Under the pieces are notes generated by a model. It worked only from the letters and a program-made list of their open reading frames with translations. It was not told the DNA's origin and searched no databases. From NCBI GenBank assembly GCA_030431825.1, contig JAUIIJ010000041.1, positions 1-35,542 on the forward strand: a stretch of 35,542 nt of DNA, written 5' to 3'. This DNA is from Alphaproteobacteria bacterium. GTDB lineage: Bacteria; Pseudomonadota; Alphaproteobacteria; Rhodobacterales; Rhodobacteraceae. Below, in pieces: positions 1 through 8,393 of this stretch; the stretch's first letter is position 1, and the number at the start of each line of letters is the position of its first letter. The position numbers were made by a program, and so were the translations under genes.

Positions 1-114
1 GCTCAAGGCACTCAACGGGCTCAACCTTACGAATACATCTGCAAGATCTGGACTTCAGAGCCAGAGAAATTCATCCTGAACCCGATCCACCAAATGCCGG
101 GACTGAAAAGCTAA
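1..114 (+). pseudogene. IS481-type transposase, 3' fragment
   Basis: The window opens inside a reading frame that ends at TAA 112-114. Its last residues (YEYICKIWTSEPEKF, then NPIHQMPGLKS) are the recognisable C-terminal tail of IS481-family DDE transposases. Only 37 codons are visible; the catalytic core lies to the left of the window, so it cannot be told whether the gene is whole. Its stop overlaps the stop of the IS3-type remnant on the other strand (111-113), and no terminal inverted repeat separates them, which points to nested or recombined elements. Confidence 0.75.
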
Positions 115-735
115 GCGGTTTCGGTTTCGGCCCTGATGAACTCGCGAGGCGGTTTCCATTTCAGGCCGCTGTGTGGGTGGTTTTCGTTATAGTCCTCGAT
201 CCAATCTCCAATCAATCTCAGAACGGTTTCGGCGTCGGGCAGCGGTTTCACACGGACGTAGTCGCGCTTGAGCGTCTCTACGAAGGCTTCCGACATGCCG
301 TTTGATTGCGGGCTTGCCACCGGTGTGAAGCAGGGTTTCAAGCCGGGCTGGCGGGCGAAGATGCGGGTTTCTTGGGCCGTGCAGGCACTGCCGTTGTCGG
401 ACAGAACATCGATGGCCTCAGGTGCACGGCAGGTGCCAAACCGCTTCTCTACGGGCTCCGGCAGCATGTCGCGCACGTCTGACCCGCTGATCCCGGCATT
501 GGCCATGGCCCGCCAAGAGATGATCTCGCGATCATGGGCATCGATCAGGAAAGTTGCACGAATGACATCGCCGTTCCAGCAGCAAACTGTTGTGCTTCAT
601 GATGCGGTAGACCCGCTTGTGGTTAACAGCCTGTAACCCCGCGAACGTAGCTCCCGGTTCAGCAACGCCGTGATCCGTCGGCAGCCATGGGTTGGGCGCT
701 CCGTCACCAACCGTTCGATGCGTGGCAGGATTGCC
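111..735 (-). pseudogene. IS3-family OrfB transposase, broken
   Basis: Read from 735 down to 111 this is the DDE integrase half of an IS3-family transposase, in pieces. The N-terminal part (LVTERPTHGCRRITALLNRE) runs in one frame. Near 625-645 the homology moves to another frame (VNHKRVYRIMKHNSLLLER), and near 565 it moves again to GDVIRATFLIDAHDREIISW and on to the C-terminal rve core (SPQSNGMSEAFVETLKRDY). About 40 residues normally found between LLLER and GDVIR are missing. With frameshifts and an internal deletion it cannot give an active transposase. OrfA is not present. Its 5' side is fused directly to an IS66 scrap at about 735. Confidence 0.8.
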
Positions 736-890
736 GCGATCGCTTCGAGTGTAGGTTTCAGATACGCGAAGGAATCGACACCATTCATCTTGGCGGCATT
801 GATGAGGGTGAAGGCGATTGCCATGGCTTTGCCGCCGGCTTCTGAACCAGCGAACATCCAGTTTTTCCGGCCTATGGCCAGTTCCCGTTC
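735..890 (-). pseudogene. IS66-family transposase (TnpC) fragment
   Basis: About 50 codons match the C-terminal region of IS66-type transposases: ELAIGRKNWMFAGSEAGGKA followed by FTLINAAKMNGVDSFAYLKP and TLEAIAA. Upstream of about 890 the similarity stops. Downstream, at about 735, the frame runs straight into IS3 OrfB sequence, so an end-to-end fusion of two transposase remnants is seen. No terminal repeats are visible. The fragment is far too short to act. Confidence 0.75.
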
Positions 891-1341
891 ATTCTGTCCA
901 TGTCGGGCAGGTTTATCGGGTTAACTATCGATGGCATGCCTGTTTTGGCGCGGACGTGAGGGTCTTCCGTGCCTTCAATCGCGGTGATGGCCAACATGTC
1001 GGACACGAGCGCGATCCAGATATTGCGATCCCGGCGCCTGCGTAGCTTTTGGATGCCTCAGTCTTTCAGGCCTTCGATCTTGGCGAACCAGTGGTGTCCA
1101 CTGAGGCGCTTTGCGATCTTCATTCGGTTCTCCGGCACCTCGGTTTCCGGCGAGGGTTCAAGGGTGACAATTTACCCATGGAAGCGCCGAATGACGCTTC
1201 ACGGATCCCCGACACCAACCCAGTCGCCACTTCGATTGGCATCGGCGCCACCGTCGACGGAACCGGAATACCGGTCGATCGTGACGGCGCTGGCGCAAGT
1301 GCTCCTGACCGCAGCAAAATCGGATCCGCGAGGGTACGGCA
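891..1341. other. Unassigned, probably degenerate DNA between IS debris and the chimeric ORF
   Basis: About 450 bases with no convincing gene. Short open stretches exist on both strands, and one minus-strand reading from about 1112 begins MKIAKRLSGHHWFAKIEGLKD before a stop, but none shows a domain I recognise or a clear ribosome binding site. Given the transposon fragments on the left and a resolvase fragment on the right, this is probably worn mobile-element DNA. I see no terminal repeats or hairpin of note. Confidence 0.5.
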
Positions 1342-2160
1342 ATGGATGACATCGCCATCGCGTTTCCACCGGAGTTGCCAAAGCGTCAGGCGGTGATTTG
1401 TGTACGCCAGCCGACGCAGAGCCAGGTCATGACGAACCTCGAAAGCCAGCTTCGACAATATGAACTTGCCAAGAAGGCCCGCAGGTCTGGATTTTCCGGG
1501 ATCGATGTCATCGACGACGATTTTGGTGTATCAGCCAGTGGCTGTCAGGCCCGCCCCGGCTTCGAACCGCTCGTCGCCATGCTGTGTTCGGCGTCAGTTG
1601 GCGCAGTGTTCTGCCTGGGAATGTCGCCGCTGGCCCGCAATGGGCGCGGCTGGCACCATATGCTGGAGCTTTGCGGCCTGGTAGATGCGTGTGTCATGAA
1701 CCATGACGGCGTCTACGACACGCGCCATCCGAATGACCGGCTGCTTCTGGGCAAAAAGGGCAGCATCAGCGATTTCGAACTCGGCACCCTGTCGCCGATG
1801 CATGTATCGGGAATCGGCAAGGCGCTGTTGTCGAGGCTGGGCGAAGAGCAGTTGGCCCGCTATTTCCGGACCTGTCGGCAGGACCGGTTCACCGACAAAA
1901 CCATCACCACGCCCGACGGGTTGCGAGCCGAACTGGCACAGATCCGGGCGCAGGGATATTCATTCGACGATGAAGAGCGCACGGGCGGCATGCGCTGTGT
2001 CGCTGCGCCCATCATCAATCTCTATGGCGAAGCCGTCGCGGGGATCTCGGTCTCCGGACCTACAAACCGGATGGGTTCGGACCGCATCGCCGAGATTGGC
2101 GAACTGGTCCGCGTTGCGGCAAGCACGATTTCCCGTGGCCTTGGCGCGCCGGATGCCTGA
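1342..2160 (+). CDS. Chimeric ORF: serine-resolvase N-terminal half fused to IclR effector domain
   Basis: A 272-codon open frame made of two unrelated parts. Residues about 15-149 match the resolvase domain of transposon serine recombinases (MTNLESQLRQYELAKKARRS, VIDDDFGVSASG, LELCGLVDA, HPNDRLLLG). Residues about 151-272 match the ligand-binding domain of IclR regulators (SPMHVSGIGKALLSRL, DDEERTGGMRCVAAPI, AVAGISVSGPTNRM). The join lies near base 1790. The IclR winged helix is gone, and the resolvase catalytic serine appears replaced: VRQP where VRQS is usual. The usual EASRLARN helix reads GMSPLARN. The frame is open throughout, so a protein could be made, but as a regulator it lacks its own DNA-binding domain. 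It most likely arose by recombination at the edge of the mobile debris and is a relic; a dominant-negative or ligand-binding role is possible but unproven. Confidence 0.75.
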   Translation: MDDIAIAFPPELPKRQAVICVRQPTQSQVMTNLESQLRQYELAKKARRSGFSGIDVIDDDFGVSASGCQARPGFEPLVAMLCSASVGAVFCLGMSPLARNGRGWHHMLELCGLVDACVMNHDGVYDTRHPNDRLLLGKKGSISDFELGTLSPMHVSGIGKALLSRLGEEQLARYFRTCRQDRFTDKTITTPDGLRAELAQIRAQGYSFDDEERTGGMRCVAAPIINLYGEAVAGISVSGPTNRMGSDRIAEIGELVRVAASTISRGLGAPDA

Positions 2161-2266
2161 TAGCGACACCATGTCCGCACCGTGGCAACCCGCCGTCGCG
2201 CCGGTGATGCGGGTTCACGGTTGAGCGGAGCCAAGAGAGTCGTTGAACTTTCGTGGACCAGAGTTA

Positions 2267-2286
2267 TAGGTATACCGGTCTACCTA
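2267..2286. promoter_or_regulatory. Palindromic operator candidate upstream of the TetR gene
   Basis: A 20-bp near-perfect inverted repeat: TAGGTA at 2267-2272 and TACCTA at 2281-2286 flank a centre containing ACCGGT, with only one mismatched pair. It lies 17 bases before ATG 2304. TetR-family proteins commonly bind palindromes of this size and autoregulate, so it is a good candidate for the operator of the TetR-EamA pair. It also argues for ATG 2304 over the earlier GTG 2253, which would put the operator inside the coding region. Confidence 0.6.
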
Positions 2287-2303
2287 ATATTCCGAGAATC
2301 GCG

Positions 2304-2894
2304 ATGACCAAAACGAACTCCGTGTCAAAAGCGCCTGCGCGGGATCGGCTGCTACGGGCGGCGATGGAGTTGTTTTACGACCACGGCATCAGCGGCACCG
2401 GGATTGACGCCATTGTCGCCCGTGCCGGGGTTGCCAAGAAGAGCCTCTATAACAACTTCACATCCAAGGCGGATCTCGTGAACACCTACCTCGACGCGCG
2501 CCATGCCGAATGGATGGCGCTGTATGACCGGCGGGTCGCGTCGGCTTGCGATCCGGGTGCGCGCGTGCTGGCTGTATTCGATGCCTACCGGGATCACGCC
2601 GAATTTGATTATGAGTGCGGATTCCGCGGTTGCGGATTGCTGAACGCGGCGGCAGAGCTTGAGGCGGGAGAGCAAGGACGTGACGCGGTGCGCAGGCACA
2701 AGGAAGAGGTCGAGGCGATCCTGACCGCGCATCTCGCCGAACTGCTTCGCGACGACCCGCAGCGGGTGTCGCGGATTGCCGAGCATATTGCATTCCTGCT
2801 CGAAGGGGCGATGGTCCGGGCCGGGCTTGAAGGCGACACCGCCCGTATCCGCGCGGCGCGCGCGATCGTCCAGGACATGCTGAGGGAACTCTGA
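2304..2894 (+). CDS. TetR/AcrR-family transcriptional regulator
   Basis: 196 residues from ATG 2304. The N-terminal helix-turn-helix is typical of TetR: RDRLLRAAMELFYDHGISGT, then GIDAIVARAGVAKKSLYNNF and SKADLV (residues about 13-60). The C-terminal ligand and dimer domain is all-helical and family-poor in sequence. A longer form from GTG 2253 is possible, but a palindrome lies between the two starts. The EamA transporter gene starts one base after this stop, so the two form an operon in which the regulator probably represses itself and the exporter until a small molecule binds. The ligand cannot be told from the sequence. Confidence 0.85.
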   Translation: MTKTNSVSKAPARDRLLRAAMELFYDHGISGTGIDAIVARAGVAKKSLYNNFTSKADLVNTYLDARHAEWMALYDRRVASACDPGARVLAVFDAYRDHAEFDYECGFRGCGLLNAAAELEAGEQGRDAVRRHKEEVEAILTAHLAELLRDDPQRVSRIAEHIAFLLEGAMVRAGLEGDTARIRAARAIVQDMLREL

Positions 2895-2895
2895 C

Positions 2896-3825
2896 ATGGT
2901 GCAGGGCCATGCATGGGGGGTGATCGCGATCCTGTTTTCGGCGATCGTCTGGGGAACGACCGGCACCGCAGCGAGCTTTGCGCCCGATGTGAGCGCGGCG
3001 GCCATCGGTGCCGCGGCGATGGGGATCGGCGGTATCGCACAGGCCTTGGTGGCGGCTCGGGGCGTCATGCGCGCACGCGGGATGCTTTGGGATCGGCGTG
3101 GCCTGCTGATCGCTGGCGCGCTTGCGGTGGCAATCTACCCGCTGGCCTTCTATGGCGCGATGCGTCTGGCCGGGGTGACCATCGGCACCGTGATCACACT
3201 CGGGTCGGCTCCGTTGCTGTCTGCATTGATCGAATACCTGCTGGATCGTGTCCGCCTGTCTCGGCGCTGGACCATCGCTGCGCTGGTCGGCGTGATCGGC
3301 ATGGCGCTGATCTGTACTGCCGAGGGCCTGCCCAAACACGAGGCGATCGGACGAGACTCGGTCCCGCTCGGCGTGTTGTTGGGCACGATCGGCGGTTTGA
3401 CCTACGCGCTATATTCCTGGTCGGCGCGGAAAATGATGCTGGGGGGCATGCGCTCTTCCGTGGCGATGGGCGCGACCTTTGGCCTGGGTGGGGTGTTCCT
3501 GTTGCCGGTCCTGTTGGCGACGGGTGCTCCGTTTCTGGCGTCCTGGACGAACGCCGCTGTCGGAATTTACATGGCCGCCGTGCCGATGTTTCTCGGCTAT
3601 CTCAGCTTTGGGTTCGGGCTGGCCCGTGTGGCGGCCAGCACGGCAACGGTGATCACCCTGCTGGAACCGGTTGTCGCCGCTCTGCTTGCGATGATTGTGC
3701 TCGGAGAGCGTTTGCCCGCCCTTGGCTGGACCGGAGTGGCGATGGTCGTGATATGTCTTGTGACTCTCACGGTGCCGGTTCCGCCCAGGCTGGCGGCGCG
3801 GGCGGCCCCGCGCGAGGTCGCGTGA
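2896..3825 (+). CDS. EamA (DMT superfamily) transporter
   Basis: 309 residues, strongly hydrophobic, with about ten membrane segments arranged as two EamA repeats, as usual for drug/metabolite exporters (length about 300). The first repeat opens with VIAILFSAIVWGTTGTAASF; the second holds the characteristic SFGFGLARVAASTATVITLL and LEPVVAALLAMIVLGERLP. It follows the TetR gene by one base and is surely co-transcribed. It is an inner-membrane permease, probably for export of an amino-acid-like or other small metabolite. The substrate is unknown; nearness to the aromatic genes is not proof of a link. After the stop a short CGCG-CTTT-CGCG hairpin occurs, without a clear T-run. Confidence 0.88.
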   Translation: MVQGHAWGVIAILFSAIVWGTTGTAASFAPDVSAAAIGAAAMGIGGIAQALVAARGVMRARGMLWDRRGLLIAGALAVAIYPLAFYGAMRLAGVTIGTVITLGSAPLLSALIEYLLDRVRLSRRWTIAALVGVIGMALICTAEGLPKHEAIGRDSVPLGVLLGTIGGLTYALYSWSARKMMLGGMRSSVAMGATFGLGGVFLLPVLLATGAPFLASWTNAAVGIYMAAVPMFLGYLSFGFGLARVAASTATVITLLEPVVAALLAMIVLGERLPALGWTGVAMVVICLVTLTVPVPPRLAARAAPREVA

Positions 3826-3894
3826 ACATCGGGATTGTTTGCCCTGCGGACGCGCTTTCGCGCGACGCTACTGACAATGTGGCCTGGCCGACTC

Positions 3895-3924
3895 TTGCGA
3901 AACAGGGGATTGGACGCACATAGT
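3895..3924 (+). promoter_or_regulatory. Possible sigma-70 promoter for pcaB
   Basis: TTGCGA (3895-3900) and CATAGT (3919-3924), 18 bases apart, stand about 40 bases before the pcaB start. Each hexamer matches the consensus at four of six positions. This is the best-looking promoter in the 140-base gap, but the match is weak. Confidence 0.3.
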
Positions 3925-3965
3925 GCCGCTTGTTCTGATCCTGAAAGGAACGTAGGTCTGGCAGC

Positions 3966-5033
3966 ATGAGCAACGCACTCACCCGAACACAACTGTGGGG
4001 TACCCTGTTTCAGGACGAGGAGGTCGCTGCAGAGTTCTCAGCCGATCGCTTCTGCGCCCGAATGGTACAATTCGAAACTGCCTGGACCCGTGCGTTGCGG
4101 GATGCCGGTGCGGTTCCGGACGAAATTGCGGATGAGGCGCTTGCCGCGATCGAGCGGTTCGAGCCGGACTTCGCGGCACTGGCGCGCGGGTCGGATGTCG
4201 ACGGGTTGCCTTTGCCCGCGCTGGTGCGCCAGATGAAAGCCGCTCTTCGCGAAGAGGCCCGCGCGGCCATCCATGCAGGTGCCACGAGCCAGGATGTTAT
4301 CGACACCGCGATGATCCTGACAGTGCGCGCGGTGCTCGCGATCTTCAAAAGCCGTTGCGACGCAATCCTGCGCCGTCTTGATGATCTCGACGCGCGATTT
4401 GCCGGCAATCCGATTTCGGGGCGCACCCGGATGCAGTTGGCGTTGCCCATCAATGCCGGTGACCGGATCGAAGACTGGCGCACCCCGATGCGTGCCCGGC
4501 GAGAGCGGTTGGATCTGTTGATCGACGAGATCGGCGTGGTGCAGGCGGGCGGCGCGGTCGGTCTTCGCGATGCCCCAGCCGGCTGCGCCGAAACCGTCGC
4601 GGCAGGCGTTGCAAGGATGCTTGGGCTGCGTGTCTCGCCGGTCTGGCATACTGATCGCGCCGTCATGCTCGAGATCGGTCATTGGCTGACCGCGCTGTGC
4701 GGGACATTGGGAAAGATCGGTCAGGATATCGCGCTGATGGCGCAGCAGGGAATCGACGAAGTGCGGCTTGAGCAGGCGGGCGGATCGTCGGCCATGCCGC
4801 ACAAGCAGAATCCGGTCCGGTCGGAGATTCTGGTCGCGCTCGCGCGGGTTGTCGGCGGTCATCAGGGGATACTGGCGCAATCGATGATCCACGAGCAGGA
4901 GCGTTCCGGTGCGGCCTGGGCGGTGGAGTGGATGACATTGCCGGCGATGCTGGAACTGTCGGGTGCCGCGCTCGACAACGCGGATCGGCTCCTGGGGCAA
5001 ATCCGCCACATCGGCACGGAAAAAGGCGGCTGA
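3966..5033 (+). CDS. pcaB: 3-carboxy-cis,cis-muconate cycloisomerase
   Basis: 355 residues of the fumarase/aspartase superfamily. PcaB converts beta-carboxy-cis,cis-muconate, the PcaGH product, to gamma-carboxymuconolactone in the cytoplasm. The superfamily signature GGSSAMPHKQNPV is present at about residue 277, as are HAGATSQDVIDTAMIL (about 103-118) and the segment GNPISGRTRMQLALP, all typical of bacterial PcaB. The length is slightly short for the family because the C-terminal tail is brief. Start ATG 3966 follows a weak Shine-Dalgarno (AGGTCTGGCAGC). The gene is separate from the main pca operon and runs convergently into pcaQ: its TGA (5031-5033) abuts the pcaQ stop at 5034 with no spacer. 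Confidence 0.92.
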   Translation: MSNALTRTQLWGTLFQDEEVAAEFSADRFCARMVQFETAWTRALRDAGAVPDEIADEALAAIERFEPDFAALARGSDVDGLPLPALVRQMKAALREEARAAIHAGATSQDVIDTAMILTVRAVLAIFKSRCDAILRRLDDLDARFAGNPISGRTRMQLALPINAGDRIEDWRTPMRARRERLDLLIDEIGVVQAGGAVGLRDAPAGCAETVAAGVARMLGLRVSPVWHTDRAVMLEIGHWLTALCGTLGKIGQDIALMAQQGIDEVRLEQAGGSSAMPHKQNPVRSEILVALARVVGGHQGILAQSMIHEQERSGAAWAVEWMTLPAMLELSGAALDNADRLLGQIRHIGTEKGG

Positions 5034-5963
5034 TCAGCGTGCCGTTGCTTTGCCCGTCGCGTCCAGAATGGCTTGTCGGAAAAGCCGGACGGGTGGCGTG
5101 GGGTCCTCTTCGGCCCGCGCCAGGATGCCCACGGGTCCGGCCATCGCGCTGGTGTCGATCGGCAGTGCGACCATGCGACCCGCCGCGATATCGCGTGCGA
5201 CGACCCCCTGGCTGATGATCCAGATGGCCCGCGCCGGGCCCAGCGTCATTGCGCGCCCAAAGGCCCCGGATACGGTTTCGATGCGATTGGTCCAATCGGC
5301 GATGCCGTGCGCGATCAGGAAACGGTCGATCAGTGGGCGGATGGCTGCGCCCTTTGGCGGGTAGAGAATCCGGCAGTCCGAAAGCACATCGAGCCGCGTG
5401 GCATGGGCCAGCGGATGGTCGGCTGCCACGGCGAACACCACCTGTTCCGCGTAGAGCTGGGTGAAGGAAAGCCCTGCCATGCTCTCGGGGCGGGGCATAC
5501 GCCCGACGACGAGATCCAGATCGCCCGAGCGCAACCTTTCGAGCAAGCTGCCGATGCGGCCATCCTCGACGGTGACGGGCGTGGGCGGTGACAGCTCCGC
5601 AAAACGCTGGATCACGTCGGGCAACAGGTCTGCTGCAACGCTGGGCAGGGCACCGATCCGCAGCGGAGTGGCGGCACCGGAACTCAGCGCGTCGAGACTG
5701 GCCAGCCCGTGGCTGAGCGCGGCAAGGCACTGTTCCGCGAACTGGCGAAACACCGCGCCCTCGCGGGTGAGCACGACGCCGCCGCGATCCCGGTGCATGA
5801 GCGACACGCCAAGGATGGTTTCGAGATCTTTCAGGGTCTTGGAAATCGCGGGCTGGGTCAGGAAAATGCGCTCGGATGCCGCCTTGAGACTGCCGCAGCG
5901 CACGGTTTCGACAAAGGCCAGCAAGTGCCGCATCTTGATCTGTCGATATTTCTTGTATTCCAT
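5034..5963 (-). CDS. pcaQ: LysR-type regulator of the pca genes
   Basis: 309 residues. The N-terminal winged helix-turn-helix (about 5-65) reads RHLLAFVETVRCGSLKAASE and FLTQPAISKTLKDLE, the PcaQ/GbpR style of LysR proteins; a periplasmic-binding-like effector domain follows (about 95-300). In alphaproteobacteria PcaQ activates pca genes in response to beta-carboxymuconate and gamma-carboxymuconolactone. It is divergent from pobA-pcaCHG across 83 bases, the classic LysR layout, and convergent with pcaB. Symbol assigned from similarity plus context. The start at 5963 (ATG) has a poor ribosome binding site, common for self-limiting LysR genes. Confidence 0.88.
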   Translation of the reverse strand: MEYKKYRQIKMRHLLAFVETVRCGSLKAASERIFLTQPAISKTLKDLETILGVSLMHRDRGGVVLTREGAVFRQFAEQCLAALSHGLASLDALSSGAATPLRIGALPSVAADLLPDVIQRFAELSPPTPVTVEDGRIGSLLERLRSGDLDLVVGRMPRPESMAGLSFTQLYAEQVVFAVAADHPLAHATRLDVLSDCRILYPPKGAAIRPLIDRFLIAHGIADWTNRIETVSGAFGRAMTLGPARAIWIISQGVVARDIAAGRMVALPIDTSAMAGPVGILARAEEDPTPPVRLFRQAILDATGKATAR

Positions 5964-6007
5964 ATTGGCAAGTTACCGGCGTGATTTGTCATTTTTCATA
6001 CAGGATA

Positions 6008-6036
6008 AGGTCAATTAACCTGCGCGCAACCGGTTG
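6008..6036. promoter_or_regulatory. Candidate PcaQ/LysR binding region between pcaQ and pobA
   Basis: Two dyads lie in the 83-base divergent gap. AGGTCAATTAACCT at 6008-6021 is palindromic except for one mismatched pair, and CAACCGGTTG at 6027-6036 is a perfect 10-bp palindrome. One or both may be the regulator site. Neither is an exact copy of the AACC-N4-GGTT arrangement I recall for rhizobial PcaQ, so the assignment is tentative. The second palindrome is only ten bases before the pobA start. Confidence 0.35.
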
Positions 6037-6046
6037 GGAGGGAACC

Positions 6047-7216
6047 ATGCGAACACAGGTTGCGATCATCGGAGGCGGCCCGGCAGGTCTTTTGCTGTCG
6101 CAACTCTTGCACGTGAACGGCATCGACAGTGTCATTCTCGAACGCAAGACGCGGGATTACGTGCTGGGCCGTATCCGCGCCGGGGTTCTGGAGCAGGGTC
6201 TCGTCAGGCTCATGGAAGAGGCCGGATGCGCCGGGCGGATGCATGCCGAGGGCTTTTCACATGACGGTGCGCTGATCTCGTACGGGTCCGAGATGTTTCG
6301 CATCGACTTTGCGGAGCACACCGGTACGCCCGTCTTGATCTATGGGCAGACCGAAGTGACCCGTGACCTCTATGATGCGCGCGAAAAGGCGGGCGGCAGG
6401 ATCGAGTTCGAGGTCGATGATGTCGTGATCCGCGACGCCGATACCGACCGTCCTCATGTGCAGTACACCCGGAATGGCACGGCGCGCCGGATCGATTGCG
6501 AGTTCGTCGCCGGATGTGACGGTTTTCACGGGGTCAGTCGCCAGGCCATTCCGTTGACCGTGCGGCGGGAGTATGAAAAGATCTATCCCTTTGGCTGGCT
6601 GGGTGTGCTGAGCGAAACCCCACCGGTCAATCACGAGCTGATCTATGCCAATTCGGAACGCGGCTTTGCGCTGTGCTCCATGCGCAATGACCATCTGAGC
6701 CGCTATTATATCCAGTGTTCGCTGAGCGACAGTCCCGCCGACTGGACGGATGAGGCATTCTGGGAAGAACTGAAACGGCGCATTCCCAAGGCCCAGGCCG
6801 ACACGCTGGTGACGGGACCGTCGATCGAGAAATCCATCGCGCCGCTGCGGTCGTTCGTGACAGAACCGATGCGTTGGGGGCGGCTGTTCCTCTGCGGAGA
6901 TGCTGCGCATATCGTGCCGCCCACCGGCGCCAAGGGGCTGAATACTGCGGCGTCCGACGTGCATTATCTCTACAATGCCCTGCGAGAGTATTACCGGGAC
7001 GGGTCCGAGGCCGGGATCGATGCCTATTCCGAAAGGGCGCTTGCCCGCGTCTGGAAGGCCGAGCGGTTCTCGTGGTGGTTTTCGTCGCTGCTGCATCGCT
7101 ATCCGGATCAATCCGCCTTTGACCTCAAGATGCAGCTGGCGGACCTGGAGTTTCTGCGTGCGAACAAGGCGGCGCAACAGGCGATGGCAGAGAACTACGT
7201 TGGCCTGCCATATTGA
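6047..7216 (+). CDS. pobA: 4-hydroxybenzoate 3-monooxygenase
   Basis: 389 residues, the family's normal size. A single-component FAD enzyme that uses NADPH and O2 to turn 4-hydroxybenzoate into protocatechuate in the cytoplasm, feeding the pca pathway. Seen: the N-terminal FAD motif VAIIGGGPAGLLLSQ, the Arg-rich stretch LGRIRAGVLEQG, the DG motif CDGFHGVSRQ, and the C-terminal FAD/ribityl motif LCGDAAHIVPPTGAKGLN. ATG 6047 is preceded by GGGAGGGA at good distance; a longer in-frame reading from 5981 crosses the control region and is rejected. It is the first gene of the plus-strand operon pobA-pcaC-pcaH-pcaG-BKACE, so 4-hydroxybenzoate and protocatechuate use are controlled together. Confidence 0.95.
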   Translation: MRTQVAIIGGGPAGLLLSQLLHVNGIDSVILERKTRDYVLGRIRAGVLEQGLVRLMEEAGCAGRMHAEGFSHDGALISYGSEMFRIDFAEHTGTPVLIYGQTEVTRDLYDAREKAGGRIEFEVDDVVIRDADTDRPHVQYTRNGTARRIDCEFVAGCDGFHGVSRQAIPLTVRREYEKIYPFGWLGVLSETPPVNHELIYANSERGFALCSMRNDHLSRYYIQCSLSDSPADWTDEAFWEELKRRIPKAQADTLVTGPSIEKSIAPLRSFVTEPMRWGRLFLCGDAAHIVPPTGAKGLNTAASDVHYLYNALREYYRDGSEAGIDAYSERALARVWKAERFSWWFSSLLHRYPDQSAFDLKMQLADLEFLRANKAAQQAMAENYVGLPY

Positions 7217-7276
7217 GCATATTGAGGACGCGCAAGGGATTTGCCGTTTCGGCACGGATGACGAGGAGAGATGCCC

Positions 7277-7657
7277 ATGCAAGATCGATTTGAAGCCGGC
7301 ATGACCGTTCGCCGCGAGGTGCTGGGCGATGCGCATGTGGATCGCGCCGAAGCGGCCAGGACCGCGTTTGACACGCCATTCCAGACGATGATTACCGAAG
7401 GCGCGTGGGGCACCCTCTGGGCTGACGATACCATCTCGCGGCGCGATCGATCCCTTTTGACACTTGCGCTTCTGGCTGCGACGGGCAATTTCGAGGAAAT
7501 TCCGATGCATGTTCGTGCCAGCCGAAACACCGGGGCAACCCCGGACGAGATCATGCAGGCATTTCTGCATGTCGCGGTCTATGCCGGCGTGCCCAAAGCG
7601 AACCACGCAATCAAGCTGGCGCGGCAAACATTCAGCGAACTGGGGGTCGAATTATGA
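7277..7657 (+). CDS. pcaC: 4-carboxymuconolactone decarboxylase
   Basis: 126 residues, the standard size of stand-alone PcaC. It decarboxylates gamma-carboxymuconolactone to beta-ketoadipate enol-lactone. The AhpD-like/CMD fold is shown by [34 protein letters not shown] and [23 protein letters not shown] 7277 is preferred over ATG 7271 because GAGGAG (7263-7268) is eight bases away from 7277 but only two from 7271, and the family starts close to MQDRFEAG. The gene lies 60 bases after pobA and overlaps pcaH by four bases (ATGA). Confidence 0.93.
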   Translation: MQDRFEAGMTVRREVLGDAHVDRAEAARTAFDTPFQTMITEGAWGTLWADDTISRRDRSLLTLALLAATGNFEEIPMHVRASRNTGATPDEIMQAFLHVAVYAGVPKANHAIKLARQTFSELGVEL

Positions 7658-8391
7658 GCCAGATCAAGCAAGCCGGCGGCTTTGTACCGCGCGATCGTGA
7701 CTGGCAGCCGGACGCGCTGACACCGCGCTACAAGACCAGTGTCAAGCGCAGCCCGCAGGCGGCGCTTCTGTCCTTTCCGACAACCCTGTGCGAGGAGATA
7801 TCACCGGTGTTCGGTCACGACATGATCGGAGAGCTCGATAACGACCTGATCCACAATTTTGCCAGGCCGGGCGAGAGCGCGATTGGCCCCCGGATCATCG
7901 TGCATGGCCGGGTGCTGGATGAAATGGGACGGGGCGTGCCGGGCGCCTTGATCGAATTCTGGCAGGCCAATGCGGGCGGGCGGTACCGTCACAAGAAAGA
8001 GAGCTATCAGGCGGCGCTTGACCCGAATTTCGGGGGCTGCGGGCGCACGATCACGGCGGATGACGGATCCTATGAATTTCGCACGATCCAGCCCGGACCC
8101 TATCCCTGGCCGAACGGCATGAACGACTGGCGGCCCGCACATATCCATTTCTCGATCTTCGGACACGGATTTGCGCAGCGGCTGATCACCCAGATGTATT
8201 TCGAGGGCGACCCGCATATCAGGCTCTGCCCGATTGTGGGCGGGCTGAAATCGCAGGAGGCGGTGGACGCGTTGACCGCACTTCTGGACATGCATCATAC
8301 GGTGCCGATGGACAGCCGCGCCTACAGGTTCGACATCGTGCTGCGTGGTCGCCGCCAGAGCTGTTTCGAAAACCGCCCGGAGGGTCTCTGA
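7654..8391 (+). CDS. pcaH: Protocatechuate 3,4-dioxygenase, beta subunit
   Basis: 245 residues. The Fe(III)-bearing subunit of the intradiol dioxygenase that opens protocatechuate to beta-carboxymuconate. All four iron ligands expected for the family are visible: Tyr in AGGRYRHK, Tyr in GPYPWPNG, and the two His of [11 protein letters not shown]. The start ATG overlaps the pcaC stop, and pcaG begins two bases after the stop, so the two subunits are made together. The length is usual (about 235-245). No oddities. Confidence 0.95.
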   Translation: MSQIKQAGGFVPRDRDWQPDALTPRYKTSVKRSPQAALLSFPTTLCEEISPVFGHDMIGELDNDLIHNFARPGESAIGPRIIVHGRVLDEMGRGVPGALIEFWQANAGGRYRHKKESYQAALDPNFGGCGRTITADDGSYEFRTIQPGPYPWPNGMNDWRPAHIHFSIFGHGFAQRLITQMYFEGDPHIRLCPIVGGLKSQEAVDALTALLDMHHTVPMDSRAYRFDIVLRGRRQSCFENRPEGL

Positions 8392-8393
8392 TC

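Noticed and set aside
2187..2215. AACCCGC/GCGGGTT dyad as a terminator after the chimera
   Set aside because: It has a 15-base loop and no T-run, so it is too weak to call.
2253..2303. Longer TetR start at GTG 2253
   Set aside because: It would place the 20-bp palindrome inside the gene, and the extra residues do not resemble the family.
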